From assembly GCF_020884795.1 (NCBI RefSeq), contig NZ_BBZF01000016.1, forward strand, positions 42,519 to 106,518: a stretch of 64,000 bases of DNA. The letters are read 5' to 3'. Shown here one piece after another: positions 34,429-43,650 of the stretch. The DNA comes from Micromonospora okii. Its GTDB lineage: Bacteria; Actinomycetota; Actinomycetes; Mycobacteriales; Micromonosporaceae. The position numbers and the translations under genes are program-made. The notes beneath the pieces were generated by a model. That model had not been told where the DNA came from and made no database searches. It worked only from the letters and a program-made list of their open reading frames with translations. The first letter of the stretch is position 1, and each line of letters opens with the position of its first letter.

Positions 34429-35526
34429 ATGCCCGGTTTCCCGCTTCGCCCCGCCGCCCGTCCGCCCGCCGAGAGCGCCGAGAGCGCCGCGCCGGCGCGT
34501 ACCGCCGCCCACCCCCGGTGGCGGGCCCTGCGGCCGGCCGCGCTCGCCGTGTGCGTGCTGGCCGGCGTGACCCTGCTCGCGGAGCGGCCCCCGGCCGACG
34601 CGATGTCCCCGGCCGGCGCGGCGGCACCGGCCGCCGGCCTGCCGGTCGCCGCGCCGCCGTCGACCCTGTCGGCCGTCCCCTCCGCCCCGGCGCTCCCGCC
34701 GGCCGCCGGCGCGCCCGCGTCGCCGCTCGCCACCCTGTCCGCGTGGCCGGTCCCGGGCCCGGAAACCCGGCCGCTCGCGCGCCCGGAGGCGAACCGGCCT
34801 CCTGCGGGCCCGGAGGCGGCGCGGCAGGTCGCGGGCCCGCCCGCGCCGCCGCCCGCCGGGGTGCCCGCCCCGCCGGTTGTCGGCGGAGGTGGGTCGCCGG
34901 ACGCCACGTCTACCCCCGTGCTGCGGCTGCCGGGCCCGGTGCCGTCGGCGGGCCGGGGCGACTTCCGGTACGACGACCGGGGCGGCCCGGTGCTCGGCCG
35001 GGCCGGCGCGGTGCGCCGCTACCGGGTGGCGGTGGAGCGGGAGGCCGGCGAGGACGCGCGGGCCTTCGGCGCGGCGGTCCAGGAGGCCCTCGCGGGGCCG
35101 GGGAGCTGGGTGGACGGCGGGCGGCTGCGGCTGCGGCAGGTGCCGGGCGGGGCCCGCCACGACTTCACGGTGTACCTGGCGACGGCGCGCACGGCGGGCC
35201 GGATGTGCGCGGCCGGCGGGGTGGACATCCGGGTGGGCGGGCGGCCGTACACGTCCTGCCGCGCGCCCGGAAAGGTGATCATCAACCTGGACCGGTGGCG
35301 GACCTCGGTGCCGCACTACGTCTCGGCGGGCGTGCCGCTGGGGGTCTACCGGACGTACGTGGTGAACCACGAGGTCGGGCACGAGTTGGGGAACCGCCAC
35401 GAGCGGTGCCCGAAGCGGGGTCGGCCCGCGCCGGTGATGATGCAGCAGACGCTCTTCCTGAACGGCTGCGTGGCGAACCCGTGGCCGTACCGGGACGGCC
35501 GCCGTTACACCGGCCCCCGGCTCTGA
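34429..35526 (+). CDS. DUF3152 putative secreted zinc protease, copy 1
   Basis: 365 residues. A membrane segment near the N-terminus (LAVCVLAGVTLLA), a long Pro/Ala spacer (about 70-165), then the DUF3152 domain. That domain has RYRVAVERE, DFTVYLATA, a conserved Cys pair region and VVNHEVGHELG. The HExGHELG string looks like a zincin HExxH, so it may be a metalloprotease, which is inferred and not shown. It begins 5 nt after the hydrolase stop, and a paralogue follows directly. Confidence 0.8.
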   Translation: MPGFPLRPAARPPAESAESAAPARTAAHPRWRALRPAALAVCVLAGVTLLAERPPADAMSPAGAAAPAAGLPVAAPPSTLSAVPSAPALPPAAGAPASPLATLSAWPVPGPETRPLARPEANRPPAGPEAARQVAGPPAPPPAGVPAPPVVGGGGSPDATSTPVLRLPGPVPSAGRGDFRYDDRGGPVLGRAGAVRRYRVAVEREAGEDARAFGAAVQEALAGPGSWVDGGRLRLRQVPGGARHDFTVYLATARTAGRMCAAGGVDIRVGGRPYTSCRAPGKVIINLDRWRTSVPHYVSAGVPLGVYRTYVVNHEVGHELGNRHERCPKRGRPAPVMMQQTLFLNGCVANPWPYRDGRRYTGPRL

Positions 35527-35620
35527 CCCGCTCCCTCCCCCCCCAGGGAAAGGTGAGACGCGCTCGCGGTATCTGCGGCAAACGCGCCGAGATGCCCGTT
35601 TGGTCTGCCAGGCTGAGGGA

Positions 35621-36445
35621 GTGACTTCCGCGTACCCTCCCGGGGTGCCCCGCCCCGGGCGTCCGTACCCGCGTCGGGCCCGGTCCCGGGCGCGGCGACC
35701 GCACCCGCGCGGGCTGCTCGCCGTCCTCGCCGGGCTGGTGGCGCTCGCCGCCGGCGCGGCCCTGATCCTGGGTGCGGTCCTGGCCGGCATCGGCGGGGAG
35801 CCGACCGGGCAGGGGGCCGGCACGGCCGCCAGCACCGAGCCGGGCGGCCCGACGGACGACCCGACGGGCGTCCCGACCAGCGGCTCGGGCCGGTTCGCCG
35901 CCGCGACGGGGCAGTCCCCGGTACGGGGCGCGGGCGGGCCGGTGCACCGCTACCGCGTCCTCGTCGAGCGGGGCACCGGTCAGGACCCCGACGCCTTCGC
36001 CACCGCCGTCGACGACGCGCTCGGCGACCCGCGGAGCTGGATCGCCTCCGGCGAACTGCGGGTGCGGCGGGTGACCGACGAGGTCGACGCGGACTTCACC
36101 GTCTACCTGGCCACCCCGGCCACCTCGGAGCGGATGTGTGCGCTGGGCGGGCTGAGCACCGAGCGGTACACCTCGTGCCGGCTCCCCGGCCAGGTGATCA
36201 TCAACCTGGCCCGGTGGATGGAGGCGGTACCCGACTACGACGCGCCGCTGGAGGTCTACCGGGCGTACGTCGTCAACCACGAGGTCGGGCACGAGTTCGG
36301 CGAGCTGCACGAGGCGTGCCCCGGCCTCGGCGAGCCCGCGCCGGTGATGCAGCAGCAGACGTACGGCCTGGACGGCTGCGTCGCCAACGCCTGGCCCTAC
36401 CTCGACGGCGTCCGGTACGTGGGGGAGCCGACCGCCGGGCTGTGA
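35621..36445 (+). CDS. DUF3152 putative secreted zinc protease, copy 2
   Basis: About 274 residues. It has a membrane helix (LLAVLAGLVALAAGAALILG), a short spacer, then a domain clearly paralogous to the previous gene: HRYRVLVERG, DFTVYLATP, VIINLARW, YVVNHEVGHEFG and an MQQQT string. The spacer is much shorter than in copy 1. GTG 35621 is taken. CAGGCT lies 6 nt upstream, suggesting a leaderless transcript; a TTG at 35600 is the alternative. Tandem duplication is the likely origin of the pair. Confidence 0.8.
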   Translation: MTSAYPPGVPRPGRPYPRRARSRARRPHPRGLLAVLAGLVALAAGAALILGAVLAGIGGEPTGQGAGTAASTEPGGPTDDPTGVPTSGSGRFAAATGQSPVRGAGGPVHRYRVLVERGTGQDPDAFATAVDDALGDPRSWIASGELRVRRVTDEVDADFTVYLATPATSERMCALGGLSTERYTSCRLPGQVIINLARWMEAVPDYDAPLEVYRAYVVNHEVGHEFGELHEACPGLGEPAPVMQQQTYGLDGCVANAWPYLDGVRYVGEPTAGL

Positions 36446-36577
36446 GCGGCGGCGGAACGGCCGGGGTTATTCCCGCTCCCGCATGTCGGGCGACGTGTCT
36501 CCGCTCATGGCCGAGGGCGGCCCCCGCGAGCGACAATGGCGCGGTTGTTCCCACCCGCCGATCCCGGGGAGTCCACC

Positions 36578-37759
36578 GTGTCGCTGCCCCCGCTCGTCGA
36601 ACCTGCCGCCGAGCTGACCGTTGACGAGATCCGCCGCTACTCGCGCCACCTGATCATCCCCGACGTCGGGGTCGAGGGGCAGAAGCGGCTGAAGAACGCC
36701 CGGGTGCTCTGCGTGGGCGCCGGCGGCCTCGGCTCACCGGCCCTGCTGTACCTCGCCGCAGCCGGCGTCGGGACGCTCGGCATCATCGACTTCGACACCG
36801 TCGACGAGTCCAACCTCCAGCGGCAGGTCATCCACGGCGTCTCCGACGTCGGCCGGTCCAAGGCCGAGTCGGCCGCCGCGTCGATCCGGGAGATCAACCC
36901 GCTGGTCACCGTGGAGATCCACAACACGGCGCTGGACCGGGACAACGTCCGGGAGATCTTCTCCGGCTACGACCTGATCGTCGACGGCACCGACAACTTC
37001 GCCACCCGGTACATGGTCAACGACGCGGCGGTGCTGCTCGGCAAGCCGTACGTCTGGGGCTCGATCTACCGGTTCGACGGCCAGGCGTCGGTGTTCTGGG
37101 CCGAGCACGGCCCCTGCTACCGCTGCCTCTACCCGGAGCCCCCGCCGCCCGGCATGGTCCCGTCCTGCGCCGAGGGCGGCGTGCTCGGCGTGCTCTGCGC
37201 GTCCATCGGCTCGATCCAGGTCAACGAGGCGATCAAGCTGCTCGCCGGCATCGGCGAGCCGCTCGTCGGCCGGCTGATGGTCTACGACGCCCTGGAGATG
37301 AGCTACCGCAAGATCAAGGTTCGGAAGGACCCGAACTGCGCGCTCTGCGGCGAGAACCCGACGGTCACCGACCTGCTGGAGGACTACGAGGACTTCTGCG
37401 GCGCGGTCTCCGAGGAGGCGCAGGAGGCGGTCGTCGACTCGACCATCACCGCCGCCGAGCTGAAGGAGTGGCAGGACAGCGGCAAGGATGTCTTCCTGGT
37501 CGACGTCCGCGAGCCCGCCGAGTACGAGATCGTCCGCATCCCCGGGGCCACGCTGATCCCGAAGGGCGACATCCTCTCCGGCGAGGCCCTGTCGAAGCTG
37601 CCGCAGGACCGGCAGGTCGTGCTGCACTGCAAGTCCGGCGTCCGCTCGGCGGAGGCGCTCGCCGCGCTCAAGGCGGCCGGGTTCCGCGACGCGGTGCACG
37701 TCCAGGGCGGAATCCTGTCCTGGATCAAGCAGATCGACCCGTCGCTCCCGGCGTACTGA
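36578..37759 (+). CDS. moeZ: MoeZ: adenylyltransferase / sulfurtransferase
   Basis: 393 residues. The N-terminal ThiF/MoeB (E1-like) domain has the ATP site CVGAGGLGSPAL, DFDTVDESNLQRQ and two zinc Cys pairs (CYRCL, CALCG). The C-terminal rhodanese domain has active-site Cys in VLHCKSGVRS. It adenylates and thiolates the C-terminal Gly of small sulfur carriers such as MoaD2, ThiS-like and CysO, for molybdopterin, cysteine and thioamide pathways. GTG at 36578 has GGGGAG 6 nt upstream. A strong terminator follows at 37767. Confidence 0.95.
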   Translation: MSLPPLVEPAAELTVDEIRRYSRHLIIPDVGVEGQKRLKNARVLCVGAGGLGSPALLYLAAAGVGTLGIIDFDTVDESNLQRQVIHGVSDVGRSKAESAAASIREINPLVTVEIHNTALDRDNVREIFSGYDLIVDGTDNFATRYMVNDAAVLLGKPYVWGSIYRFDGQASVFWAEHGPCYRCLYPEPPPPGMVPSCAEGGVLGVLCASIGSIQVNEAIKLLAGIGEPLVGRLMVYDALEMSYRKIKVRKDPNCALCGENPTVTDLLEDYEDFCGAVSEEAQEAVVDSTITAAELKEWQDSGKDVFLVDVREPAEYEIVRIPGATLIPKGDILSGEALSKLPQDRQVVLHCKSGVRSAEALAALKAAGFRDAVHVQGGILSWIKQIDPSLPAY

Positions 37760-37766
37760 CGAACGC

Positions 37767-37799
37767 AAGGAGGGGCCCCTGTCACAGGGGCCCCTCCTT
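37767..37799. terminator. Terminator AAGGAGGGGCCCCTG hairpin after moeZ
   Basis: Perfect 15-bp arms (37767-37781 and 37785-37799) with a 3-nt loop. It starts 7 nt after the moeZ stop and serves both moeZ and the convergent proA. The arm resembles the ends of the repeat copies at 5966, 39069 and 49694. Confidence 0.85.
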
Positions 37800-37805
37800 A
37801 CGACC

Positions 37806-39050
37806 TCACCCCCGCAGGTGGCCGTCGCCCGTCACCACGTACTTCGTGCTCGTCAGCTCCGGCAGGCCCATCGGCCCCCGGGCGTGCAGCTTCTGCGTCG
37901 AGATGCCGATCTCCGCGCCGAAGCCGAACTCCCCGCCGTCGGTGAACCGGGTCGACGCGTTCACCATCACGGCCGCCGCGTCGACCCGGGCCACGAACTC
38001 GCGGGCCGCCGACTGGGACTCGGTGACGATCGCCTCGGTGTGTCCGGTGCCGTACCGCCGGATGTGCGCGACCGCCGCGTCCAGCGAGTCGACGACGGCG
38101 ACCGAGATGTCCGCCGACAGGTACTCGGTGGCGTGGTCCTCCTCGGTGGCCGGCACGACGGCGGCGGAGTGCGCGGCGACCTCGGGGGAGCCGTGCACGG
38201 TGACCCCGGCCTCGGCGAACGCGGCCAGCACCGCCGGCAGGAAGGCGTCCGCGATCCCCGCGTGCACCAGCAGCGACTCGGCGGTGTTGCAGGTGGAGAG
38301 GCGCTGCGTCTTGGCGTTCAGGGTGATCGCGACGGCCTTCGCGACGTCGGCGGCGGCGTCGACGTACACGTGGCAGTTGCCCACGCCCGTCTCGATCACC
38401 GGCACGGTCGACTCCTCGACCACGGTGCGGATCAGCGACGCGCCGCCGCGCGGGATCAGCACGTCGACCAGGCCGCGGGCCCGCATCAGCTCCTTGACCG
38501 AGTCGCGGGAGCTGGCGTCGAGGAGCTGCACGGCGTCCGCCGGCAGGCCGGCCGAGGCGACCGCGTCGCGCAGCACCGCGACCAGGGCGGCGTTGGAGTG
38601 CGCCGCCGAGCCCGAGCCGCGCAGCAGCGCAGCGTTGCCGGACTTCAGGCAGATCCCGGCGGCGTCCACGGTCACGTTCGGGCGGGCCTCGTAGATGATC
38701 CCGACCACCCCGAACGGCACCCGGACCTGCCGCAGCTCCAGCCCGTTGGGCAGGGTCGAGCCGCGCACCACCTCACCCACCGGGTCGGGCAGCGCGGCCA
38801 TCTCGCGCAGCGCGTCGGCGATGCCGGCCACCCGGGCGTCGTCGAGGGCGAGCCGGTCGAGCACGGCCGCGCTCAGCCCGGCCTCGCGCCCGGCCGCCAG
38901 GTCCGCCGCGTTCGCGGTCACGATCTCCCCGGTACGCGCCACGAGCGCGTCCGCCATCGCCCCCAGCGCGGCGTCCTTGGCGGTACGGGTGGCGACGGCC
39001 AGCGCCTCCGCCGCGTCCCGGGCCCGCCGGGCCTGCTCGACGACGCTCAT
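37806..39050 (-). CDS. proA: Gamma-glutamyl phosphate reductase
   Basis: 414 residues of the ALDH fold. It reduces gamma-glutamyl phosphate with NADPH to glutamate semialdehyde, second step of proline synthesis. The active-site Cys is in [12 protein letters not shown], and the motifs [14 protein letters not shown] and [19 protein letters not shown] near the C-terminus are characteristic. ATG at 39050 follows GAGGAG by 8 nt; a GTG 9 nt upstream is less well placed. The proB gene lies upstream on the same strand, with repeat copy B between them. Confidence 0.96.
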   Translation of the reverse strand: MSVVEQARRARDAAEALAVATRTAKDAALGAMADALVARTGEIVTANAADLAAGREAGLSAAVLDRLALDDARVAGIADALREMAALPDPVGEVVRGSTLPNGLELRQVRVPFGVVGIIYEARPNVTVDAAGICLKSGNAALLRGSGSAAHSNAALVAVLRDAVASAGLPADAVQLLDASSRDSVKELMRARGLVDVLIPRGGASLIRTVVEESTVPVIETGVGNCHVYVDAAADVAKAVAITLNAKTQRLSTCNTAESLLVHAGIADAFLPAVLAAFAEAGVTVHGSPEVAAHSAAVVPATEEDHATEYLSADISVAVVDSLDAAVAHIRRYGTGHTEAIVTESQSAAREFVARVDAAAVMVNASTRFTDGGEFGFGAEIGISTQKLHARGPMGLPELTSTKYVVTGDGHLRG

Positions 39051-39068
39051 CCTGTCCACTCCTCACGT

Positions 39069-39121
39069 GTTGGGAAGGGGCCCCTGTACAACGGAATGCG
39101 TTGACAAGGTGCCCCTGCTTA
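39069..39121 (-). repeat. Stop-codon-abutting repeat, copy B
   Basis: On the minus strand it begins with the proB stop TAA, reads TAAGCAGGGGCACCTTG, then AACGCATTC, and ends AGGGGCCCCTTCCCAAC. It matches copy A (5966-6018) over most of its length, and its ends form an imperfect hairpin. Lying between proB and proA, it could reduce read-through from proB into proA. Confidence 0.75.
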
Positions 39122-40228
39122 CAGCAGCACCAGGTCGTCGCGGTGGACGACCTCACGTTCGTACGCCGGGCCGAGGGCGGCGGCGAGTTCGCCGGTGGAG
39201 TGGCCGAGCAGGCCGGGCAGCTCCACGGCGTCGTAGTTGACCAGGCCCCGGGCCACCGGCGTGCCCCCCGTGTCGACCAGGTCGACCGGGTCGCCCGCCG
39301 TGAACGCCCCGTCGACGGCGGTGATCCCGGCCGGCAGCAGCGACTTGCGCCGCCCCACCACGGCGGCCACCGCGCCCTCGTCGAGGTGCAGCCGGCCGCG
39401 CGGGGTGGTGGCGTGGGCCAGCCAGAACAACCGGGCGGCCGGCCGTCGCCGCCCGGCGTGGAACAGGGTGCCGACCTCCTCGCCGGCCAGCGCGGCGGCG
39501 GCCAGCGGCGCGGCGGTGAGCACCACGGGGATGCCGAAGCCGGTGGCGATCCGGGCCGCCTCGACCTTGGTTACCATGCCGCCGGTGCCGACCCCGGCCC
39601 GGCCGGCCCCGCCGATGGTCACGCCGGCCAGGTCCCGCTCGTCGCGGACCTCGGCGATCCGGGTCGACCCCGGGCGGGCCGGGTCGCCGGTCCAGAGCGC
39701 GTCGACGTCGGAGAGCAGCACCAGCAGCTCGGCGTGGACCAGCGCGGCCACCAGCGCGGCGAGCCGGTCGTTGTCGCCGAAGCGGATCTCCTCGGTGGCG
39801 ACCGTGTCGTTCTCGTTGACGACCGGCACGGCCCGCAGGTCGAGCAGCTTGCGCAGCGTCCGGTACGCGTTGCGGTAGTGCGCCCGCCGGGTCACGTCGT
39901 CGACGGTGAGCAGCACCTGCCCCACGGTGAGCCGGTGCCGGGCGAAGCCGGCCGCGTACCGGCCGATGAGCAGGCCCTGGCCGACGCTGGCGGCGGCCTG
40001 CTGGGTGGCCAGGTCGCGCGGACGGCGGGTGAGCCCGAGCGGGGCGAGCCCGGCGGCGATCGCGCCGGAGGAGACCAGCACCACCTCGCGGCCGGCGGCG
40101 GCGAGCGCGGCGAGGGTGTCGACCAGCGCGTCGACCCGGGCGTCGTCCAGGCCGCCGGACGCCGTGGTCAGCGAGGACGAGCCGATCTTGACGACGATCC
40201 GGCGGGCCGAGGTGACTGCTTCGCGCAC
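39119..40228 (-). CDS. proB: Glutamate 5-kinase
   Basis: 369 residues: an amino-acid-kinase domain (VVKIGSSSLT, VSSGAIAAG, NENDTVATEEIRFGDND, GTGGMVTKVEAA) and a C-terminal PUA domain (about 275-365). It phosphorylates glutamate, the committed step to proline, and is usually inhibited by proline. GTG at 40228 chosen because VREAVTSARRIVVKIG fits the family length. The ribosome site is weak. Convergent-free: the neighbouring ATL gene starts 85 nt away on the other strand, so the gap is a divergent promoter. Confidence 0.95.
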   Translation of the reverse strand: MREAVTSARRIVVKIGSSSLTTASGGLDDARVDALVDTLAALAAAGREVVLVSSGAIAAGLAPLGLTRRPRDLATQQAAASVGQGLLIGRYAAGFARHRLTVGQVLLTVDDVTRRAHYRNAYRTLRKLLDLRAVPVVNENDTVATEEIRFGDNDRLAALVAALVHAELLVLLSDVDALWTGDPARPGSTRIAEVRDERDLAGVTIGGAGRAGVGTGGMVTKVEAARIATGFGIPVVLTAAPLAAAALAGEEVGTLFHAGRRRPAARLFWLAHATTPRGRLHLDEGAVAAVVGRRKSLLPAGITAVDGAFTAGDPVDLVDTGGTPVARGLVNYDAVELPGLLGHSTGELAAALGPAYEREVVHRDDLVLL

Positions 40229-40312
40229 CCGCCCATTCTGCGCGGTCGGGTCCGCCGCCCCCGGCGGCCTTCCCATATCGTGGCAGCTCGTGACACTCAG
40301 GGAGTGGCGGGC

Positions 40313-40627
40313 GTGACGCCGCAGGAGTACGTCGAGGCGGTGCTGGGGCTCGTCGAGCGCATCCCGCCGGGGCGGGTGATGTCGTACGGGGCGGTCGCCG
40401 ACGCGCTCGCCGAGCGCTCCGGGCGGGCGTCGGCCCGGCTGGTCGGGGCGATCATGGCGCGGCACGGCGGCGGGGTGCCGTGGCACCGGGTGGTCAACGC
40501 GGCGGGCCGGCTGCCGCCCGGTCACGAGGTCGAGGCGCGGGCCCGGCTGCGCGCCGAGGGCGCCCCGCTGCGCCCGTCGGGCGTGGACATGGCGGCGGCG
40601 AGCTGGTACCCCGAAGAGGGGATGTGA
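40313..40627 (+). CDS. Alkyltransferase-like (ATL) DNA repair protein
   Basis: 104 residues matching the DNA-binding domain of O6-alkylguanine transferases, with the HTH-like GRVMSYGAVADAL and VGAIMARHG. The acceptor motif PCHRV is changed to PWHRV, so it cannot accept an alkyl group. That Trp is the mark of ATL proteins, which bind O6-alkylguanine and flag it for nucleotide excision repair. GTG at 40313, with GGGAG about 8 nt upstream. Divergent from proB. Confidence 0.88.
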   Translation: MTPQEYVEAVLGLVERIPPGRVMSYGAVADALAERSGRASARLVGAIMARHGGGVPWHRVVNAAGRLPPGHEVEARARLRAEGAPLRPSGVDMAAASWYPEEGM

Positions 40628-40659
40628 CCCGACGCACAACGTGAGTAGCATTCGCCCCC

Positions 40660-42060
40660 ATGAGTGGGTCGGGCAAGGGGCGGCTACCGCGCCGGGTGCA
40701 CGCCGGCTACGCCCTCGGTTCGCTGGTCACCGGGGCCTTCGGCACGGTGCCGGGGCTGCTGCTCCTGCCGTACCTGACCGACACCCTGGGCGTCGCCGCC
40801 GGGGTGGCCGCCCTGCTCGTGCTCGTGCCGAAGGCGTGGGACGTGCTGGTCAACCCGGTCGCCGGTCGGATCTCCGACCGGACCAGGTCGCGCTGGGGCG
40901 CCCGCCGGCCGTACCTGCTGCTCGGCGGGCTCGCCCTCGCCGCCCTCTTCGCCGCGATCTTCGCCGCGCCGTTCGGCTCCGGCCCGGCCGCCGGCGGGTA
41001 CGTCGCCGTCGCGTTCCTGGCCACCGCGACCGCGTTCGCCTTCTTCCAGGTCCCGTACGTGGCGATGCCGGCCGAGCTGACCGACGACTACGCCGAACGT
41101 ACCCGGCTGATGAGCTGGCGGGTCGCGGTGCTGGCGGTGGCCATCCTGGTCTCCGGCGCGGTGGCCCCGGCCGTGGTGACCGCGGGCGGCGACGGCGTCG
41201 CCGGGCACCGCTGGATGGGCCTGTTCGTGGCGGCGCTGATCGTGGTCGGCACGGTCGGGGCGTTCCTCGGCACGCGGGGCGCGCCCACCGGGACGGTCGG
41301 GGAGAGCGAGCCGACGCTGCGCGCCCAGCTCGCCGTGGCCGCCCGGAACCGCCCGTTCCGGGCGCTGCTGGCCTGCTTCGTGATCCAGTCCGCCGGGGTG
41401 GCGACCATCCTGGCCGGGGTCAGCTACTTCGCCGCCCAGGTGCTGCGCGACCCGGAGACCGGCCCGACCGTGCTCTTCGCCTGCTTCGTCGGGCCGGCGC
41501 TGCTGGTGATGCCGCTGTGGACCCGCGTCGGCGCGCGGGTCGGCAAGCGGGCCGCGCTGGTCGCCGCCTCGGCGCTGCTCGCGGCCGGCGCGCTCGCGCT
41601 GGTCGCCGCGCCGGCGTTGCCGTCCGTCGCGGTCTACCTCGTGGTCGCGGTGATCGGCGTCGGGTACGCCGGCCAGCAGGTCTTCGCGCTGGCCATGCTG
41701 CCCGACTGCATCGCGTACGACACGGCGCGCACCGGCCGCCGGCAGGCCGGCGTGTTCACCGGGCTGTGGACGGCGGGGGAGACCTTCGGCCTCGCCCTCG
41801 GGCCGGGCATCTACGGCCTGGTCCTGGCGCTCAGCGGGTACGTCTCGTCCGACACGGGCGCGGCGGCGGCCCAGTCCGACACCGCCCGGCTGGGCGTGCT
41901 GCTCGGCTTCACCGTCGTCCCGGCCCTCCTGGTGGCCCCGCCCCTGCTCCTGCTGCGCCGCTACGACCTGACCCCCGCCCGCCTGGCCGCCGCGCGTCCC
42001 GCCGAGGGCGACGCGGCGAAGGCCGCCGGCCATCACGAGAGGGACGTGCTCACGTCATGA
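40660..42060 (+). CDS. GPH-family (glycoside-pentoside-hexuronide) MFS-like cation symporter
   Basis: 466 residues with about 12 hydrophobic segments. The diagnostic loop NPVAGRISDRTRSRWGARRP (helix 2-3) and FFQVPYVAMPAELT are GPH hallmarks. The family imports sugars or glycosides with Na+ or H+; some members carry other small polar molecules. It overlaps the following PLP-enzyme gene by ATGA, so the enzyme's substrate may be what it imports. ATG start, 32 nt after the ATL gene. Confidence 0.88.
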   Translation: MSGSGKGRLPRRVHAGYALGSLVTGAFGTVPGLLLLPYLTDTLGVAAGVAALLVLVPKAWDVLVNPVAGRISDRTRSRWGARRPYLLLGGLALAALFAAIFAAPFGSGPAAGGYVAVAFLATATAFAFFQVPYVAMPAELTDDYAERTRLMSWRVAVLAVAILVSGAVAPAVVTAGGDGVAGHRWMGLFVAALIVVGTVGAFLGTRGAPTGTVGESEPTLRAQLAVAARNRPFRALLACFVIQSAGVATILAGVSYFAAQVLRDPETGPTVLFACFVGPALLVMPLWTRVGARVGKRAALVAASALLAAGALALVAAPALPSVAVYLVVAVIGVGYAGQQVFALAMLPDCIAYDTARTGRRQAGVFTGLWTAGETFGLALGPGIYGLVLALSGYVSSDTGAAAAQSDTARLGVLLGFTVVPALLVAPPLLLLRRYDLTPARLAAARPAEGDAAKAAGHHERDVLTS

Positions 42061-43535
42061 ACGACGACCAGGACACCGGCCGGGCGCTGCCGGAGCGCGG
42101 GGTGCCGGCCGAGCGGGTGCTCGCCGAGATCCGGGCGCTGCGCCGGGCCGACGCGCCCACCCACGGGGGGCGGCTCTTCGCGTACGTCTACGACCCCGCC
42201 GTGGCCGGGCTGGACGAGCTGACCGCCGCCGCCCACGCCGAGTCCGCGCACGTCAACGGCCTCGACCCGACCGCCTTCCCGTCCCTGCTGGCCATGGAGA
42301 ACGCCCTGGTCGGCGCGGCGGCCCGGCTGCTCGGCGGCGGCCCCGGCAGCACCGCCCCGGACGCCGTCGGCAGCGTCACCAGCGGTGGCACCGAGTCGCT
42401 GATCCTGGCCGTGAAGGCGGCCCGCGACGCCCGCCCCGAGGTCGCCGAGCCCCGCATCGCGGTGCCGGTCACCGCGCACGCGGCGTTCGCCAAGGCCGCC
42501 CACTACCTGCGGGTCGCCCTCGACCCGGTCCCGGTCGACCCGGTCACGCTGCGCCCGTCGGCCGCCGACGTGGCCGCCGCGATCCGCCCCGGCACGGTCC
42601 TGGTGGCCTGCTCCGCCCCCTCGTACGCGCACGGCGTGATCGACCCGGTCGCCGAGATCGCCGCCGTGGCCGCCGCCGCCGGGGTGCGCTGCCACGTCGA
42701 CGCGTGCTTCGGCGGCTGGACCCTGCCCTGGCTGCGCCGCCTCGGCGCGCCGGTGCCGCCCTTCGACCTCGCCGTCGACGGGGTCACCTCGATCTCCGTC
42801 GACCTGCACAAGTACGCGTACGCGCCGAAGGGCGTCTCCGTGCTGCTGCACCGCGACCCGGCGCTGCGCGCCCCGCAGTACTTCGCGTACGCCGACTGGC
42901 CCGGGTACACGATGATCAACCCTGGGATCGCGTCCACCCGCTCCGGCGGCCCGATCGCCGCCGCGTACGCCACCCTGCGCCACCTCGGCGAGGACGGCTA
43001 CCTGCGGCTGGCCGCCGCGACCCGGGACGCGGTCGCCGGGCTCGCCGACGCGGTGCGGGGCGTCGACGGGCTGCGGCTGCTCGCCGAGCCCGAGTCGACC
43101 GTGGTCTGCTTCACCTCCACCGACCCGAAGCTCGACCTGTTCGTGCTGGTCGACGAGCTGACCGCGCGTGGCTGGCACACCCAGCCCCAGCTCGCGTACG
43201 GCGAACTGCCGGCCAGCGTGCACCTCACGGTGACCGCCTCGGTGGCCCCCCGGGTGGCGGAGTTCGGCCCCGACCTGGCCGACGCGGCGGCGGCGGCCCG
43301 CGCCGCCGGGCCGGTGGCCCTGCCCGCCGAGCTGACCGCGCTCGCCGCGACCCTGACCCCGGAGGCGCTCACCCCCGAACTGGTCGCCGGCCTGGCGGCC
43401 GGCCTCGGCCTGGGCGGCCCCTCCGGGGGCGCACCCGACGCCACCGTGAACGCCCTGCTCGACGCCGCCCCGCCGGCCCTGCGGGAGCGGCTGCTGGTCG
43501 AGTTCGTCGGCCTGCTGCAACGCCCGACCCACTGA
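42057..43535 (+). CDS. PLP-dependent decarboxylase / sphingosine-phosphate-lyase-like enzyme
   Basis: 492 residues of fold-type I. The pyridoxal lysine is in SVDLHKYAYAPKG, the PLP-stacking region is VTSGGTESLILAVKAAR and the Asp is in CHVDACFGGW. The nearest family is the sphingosine-1-phosphate lyase branch of group II decarboxylases. Bacterial homologues cleave or decarboxylate amino-acid-like substrates, and here the substrate is not known. The ATG overlaps the transporter stop (ATGA). The C-terminal 60 residues are Ala/Pro-rich with repeated LTPE motifs. Confidence 0.88.
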   Translation: MNDDQDTGRALPERGVPAERVLAEIRALRRADAPTHGGRLFAYVYDPAVAGLDELTAAAHAESAHVNGLDPTAFPSLLAMENALVGAAARLLGGGPGSTAPDAVGSVTSGGTESLILAVKAARDARPEVAEPRIAVPVTAHAAFAKAAHYLRVALDPVPVDPVTLRPSAADVAAAIRPGTVLVACSAPSYAHGVIDPVAEIAAVAAAAGVRCHVDACFGGWTLPWLRRLGAPVPPFDLAVDGVTSISVDLHKYAYAPKGVSVLLHRDPALRAPQYFAYADWPGYTMINPGIASTRSGGPIAAAYATLRHLGEDGYLRLAAATRDAVAGLADAVRGVDGLRLLAEPESTVVCFTSTDPKLDLFVLVDELTARGWHTQPQLAYGELPASVHLTVTASVAPRVAEFGPDLADAAAAARAAGPVALPAELTALAATLTPEALTPELVAGLAAGLGLGGPSGGAPDATVNALLDAAPPALRERLLVEFVGLLQRPTH

Positions 43536-43650
43536 AAGCGGCTGGACCGGCCGGCTGAGCGACCGGGCCGGCCGGGTTGGCCGCCTGAGCGGCCCGGCGG
43601 GGCCGCCCGGCGGCTGTGGTTGACTGGGTGACAGAGGAGAGGGGGCGGTC

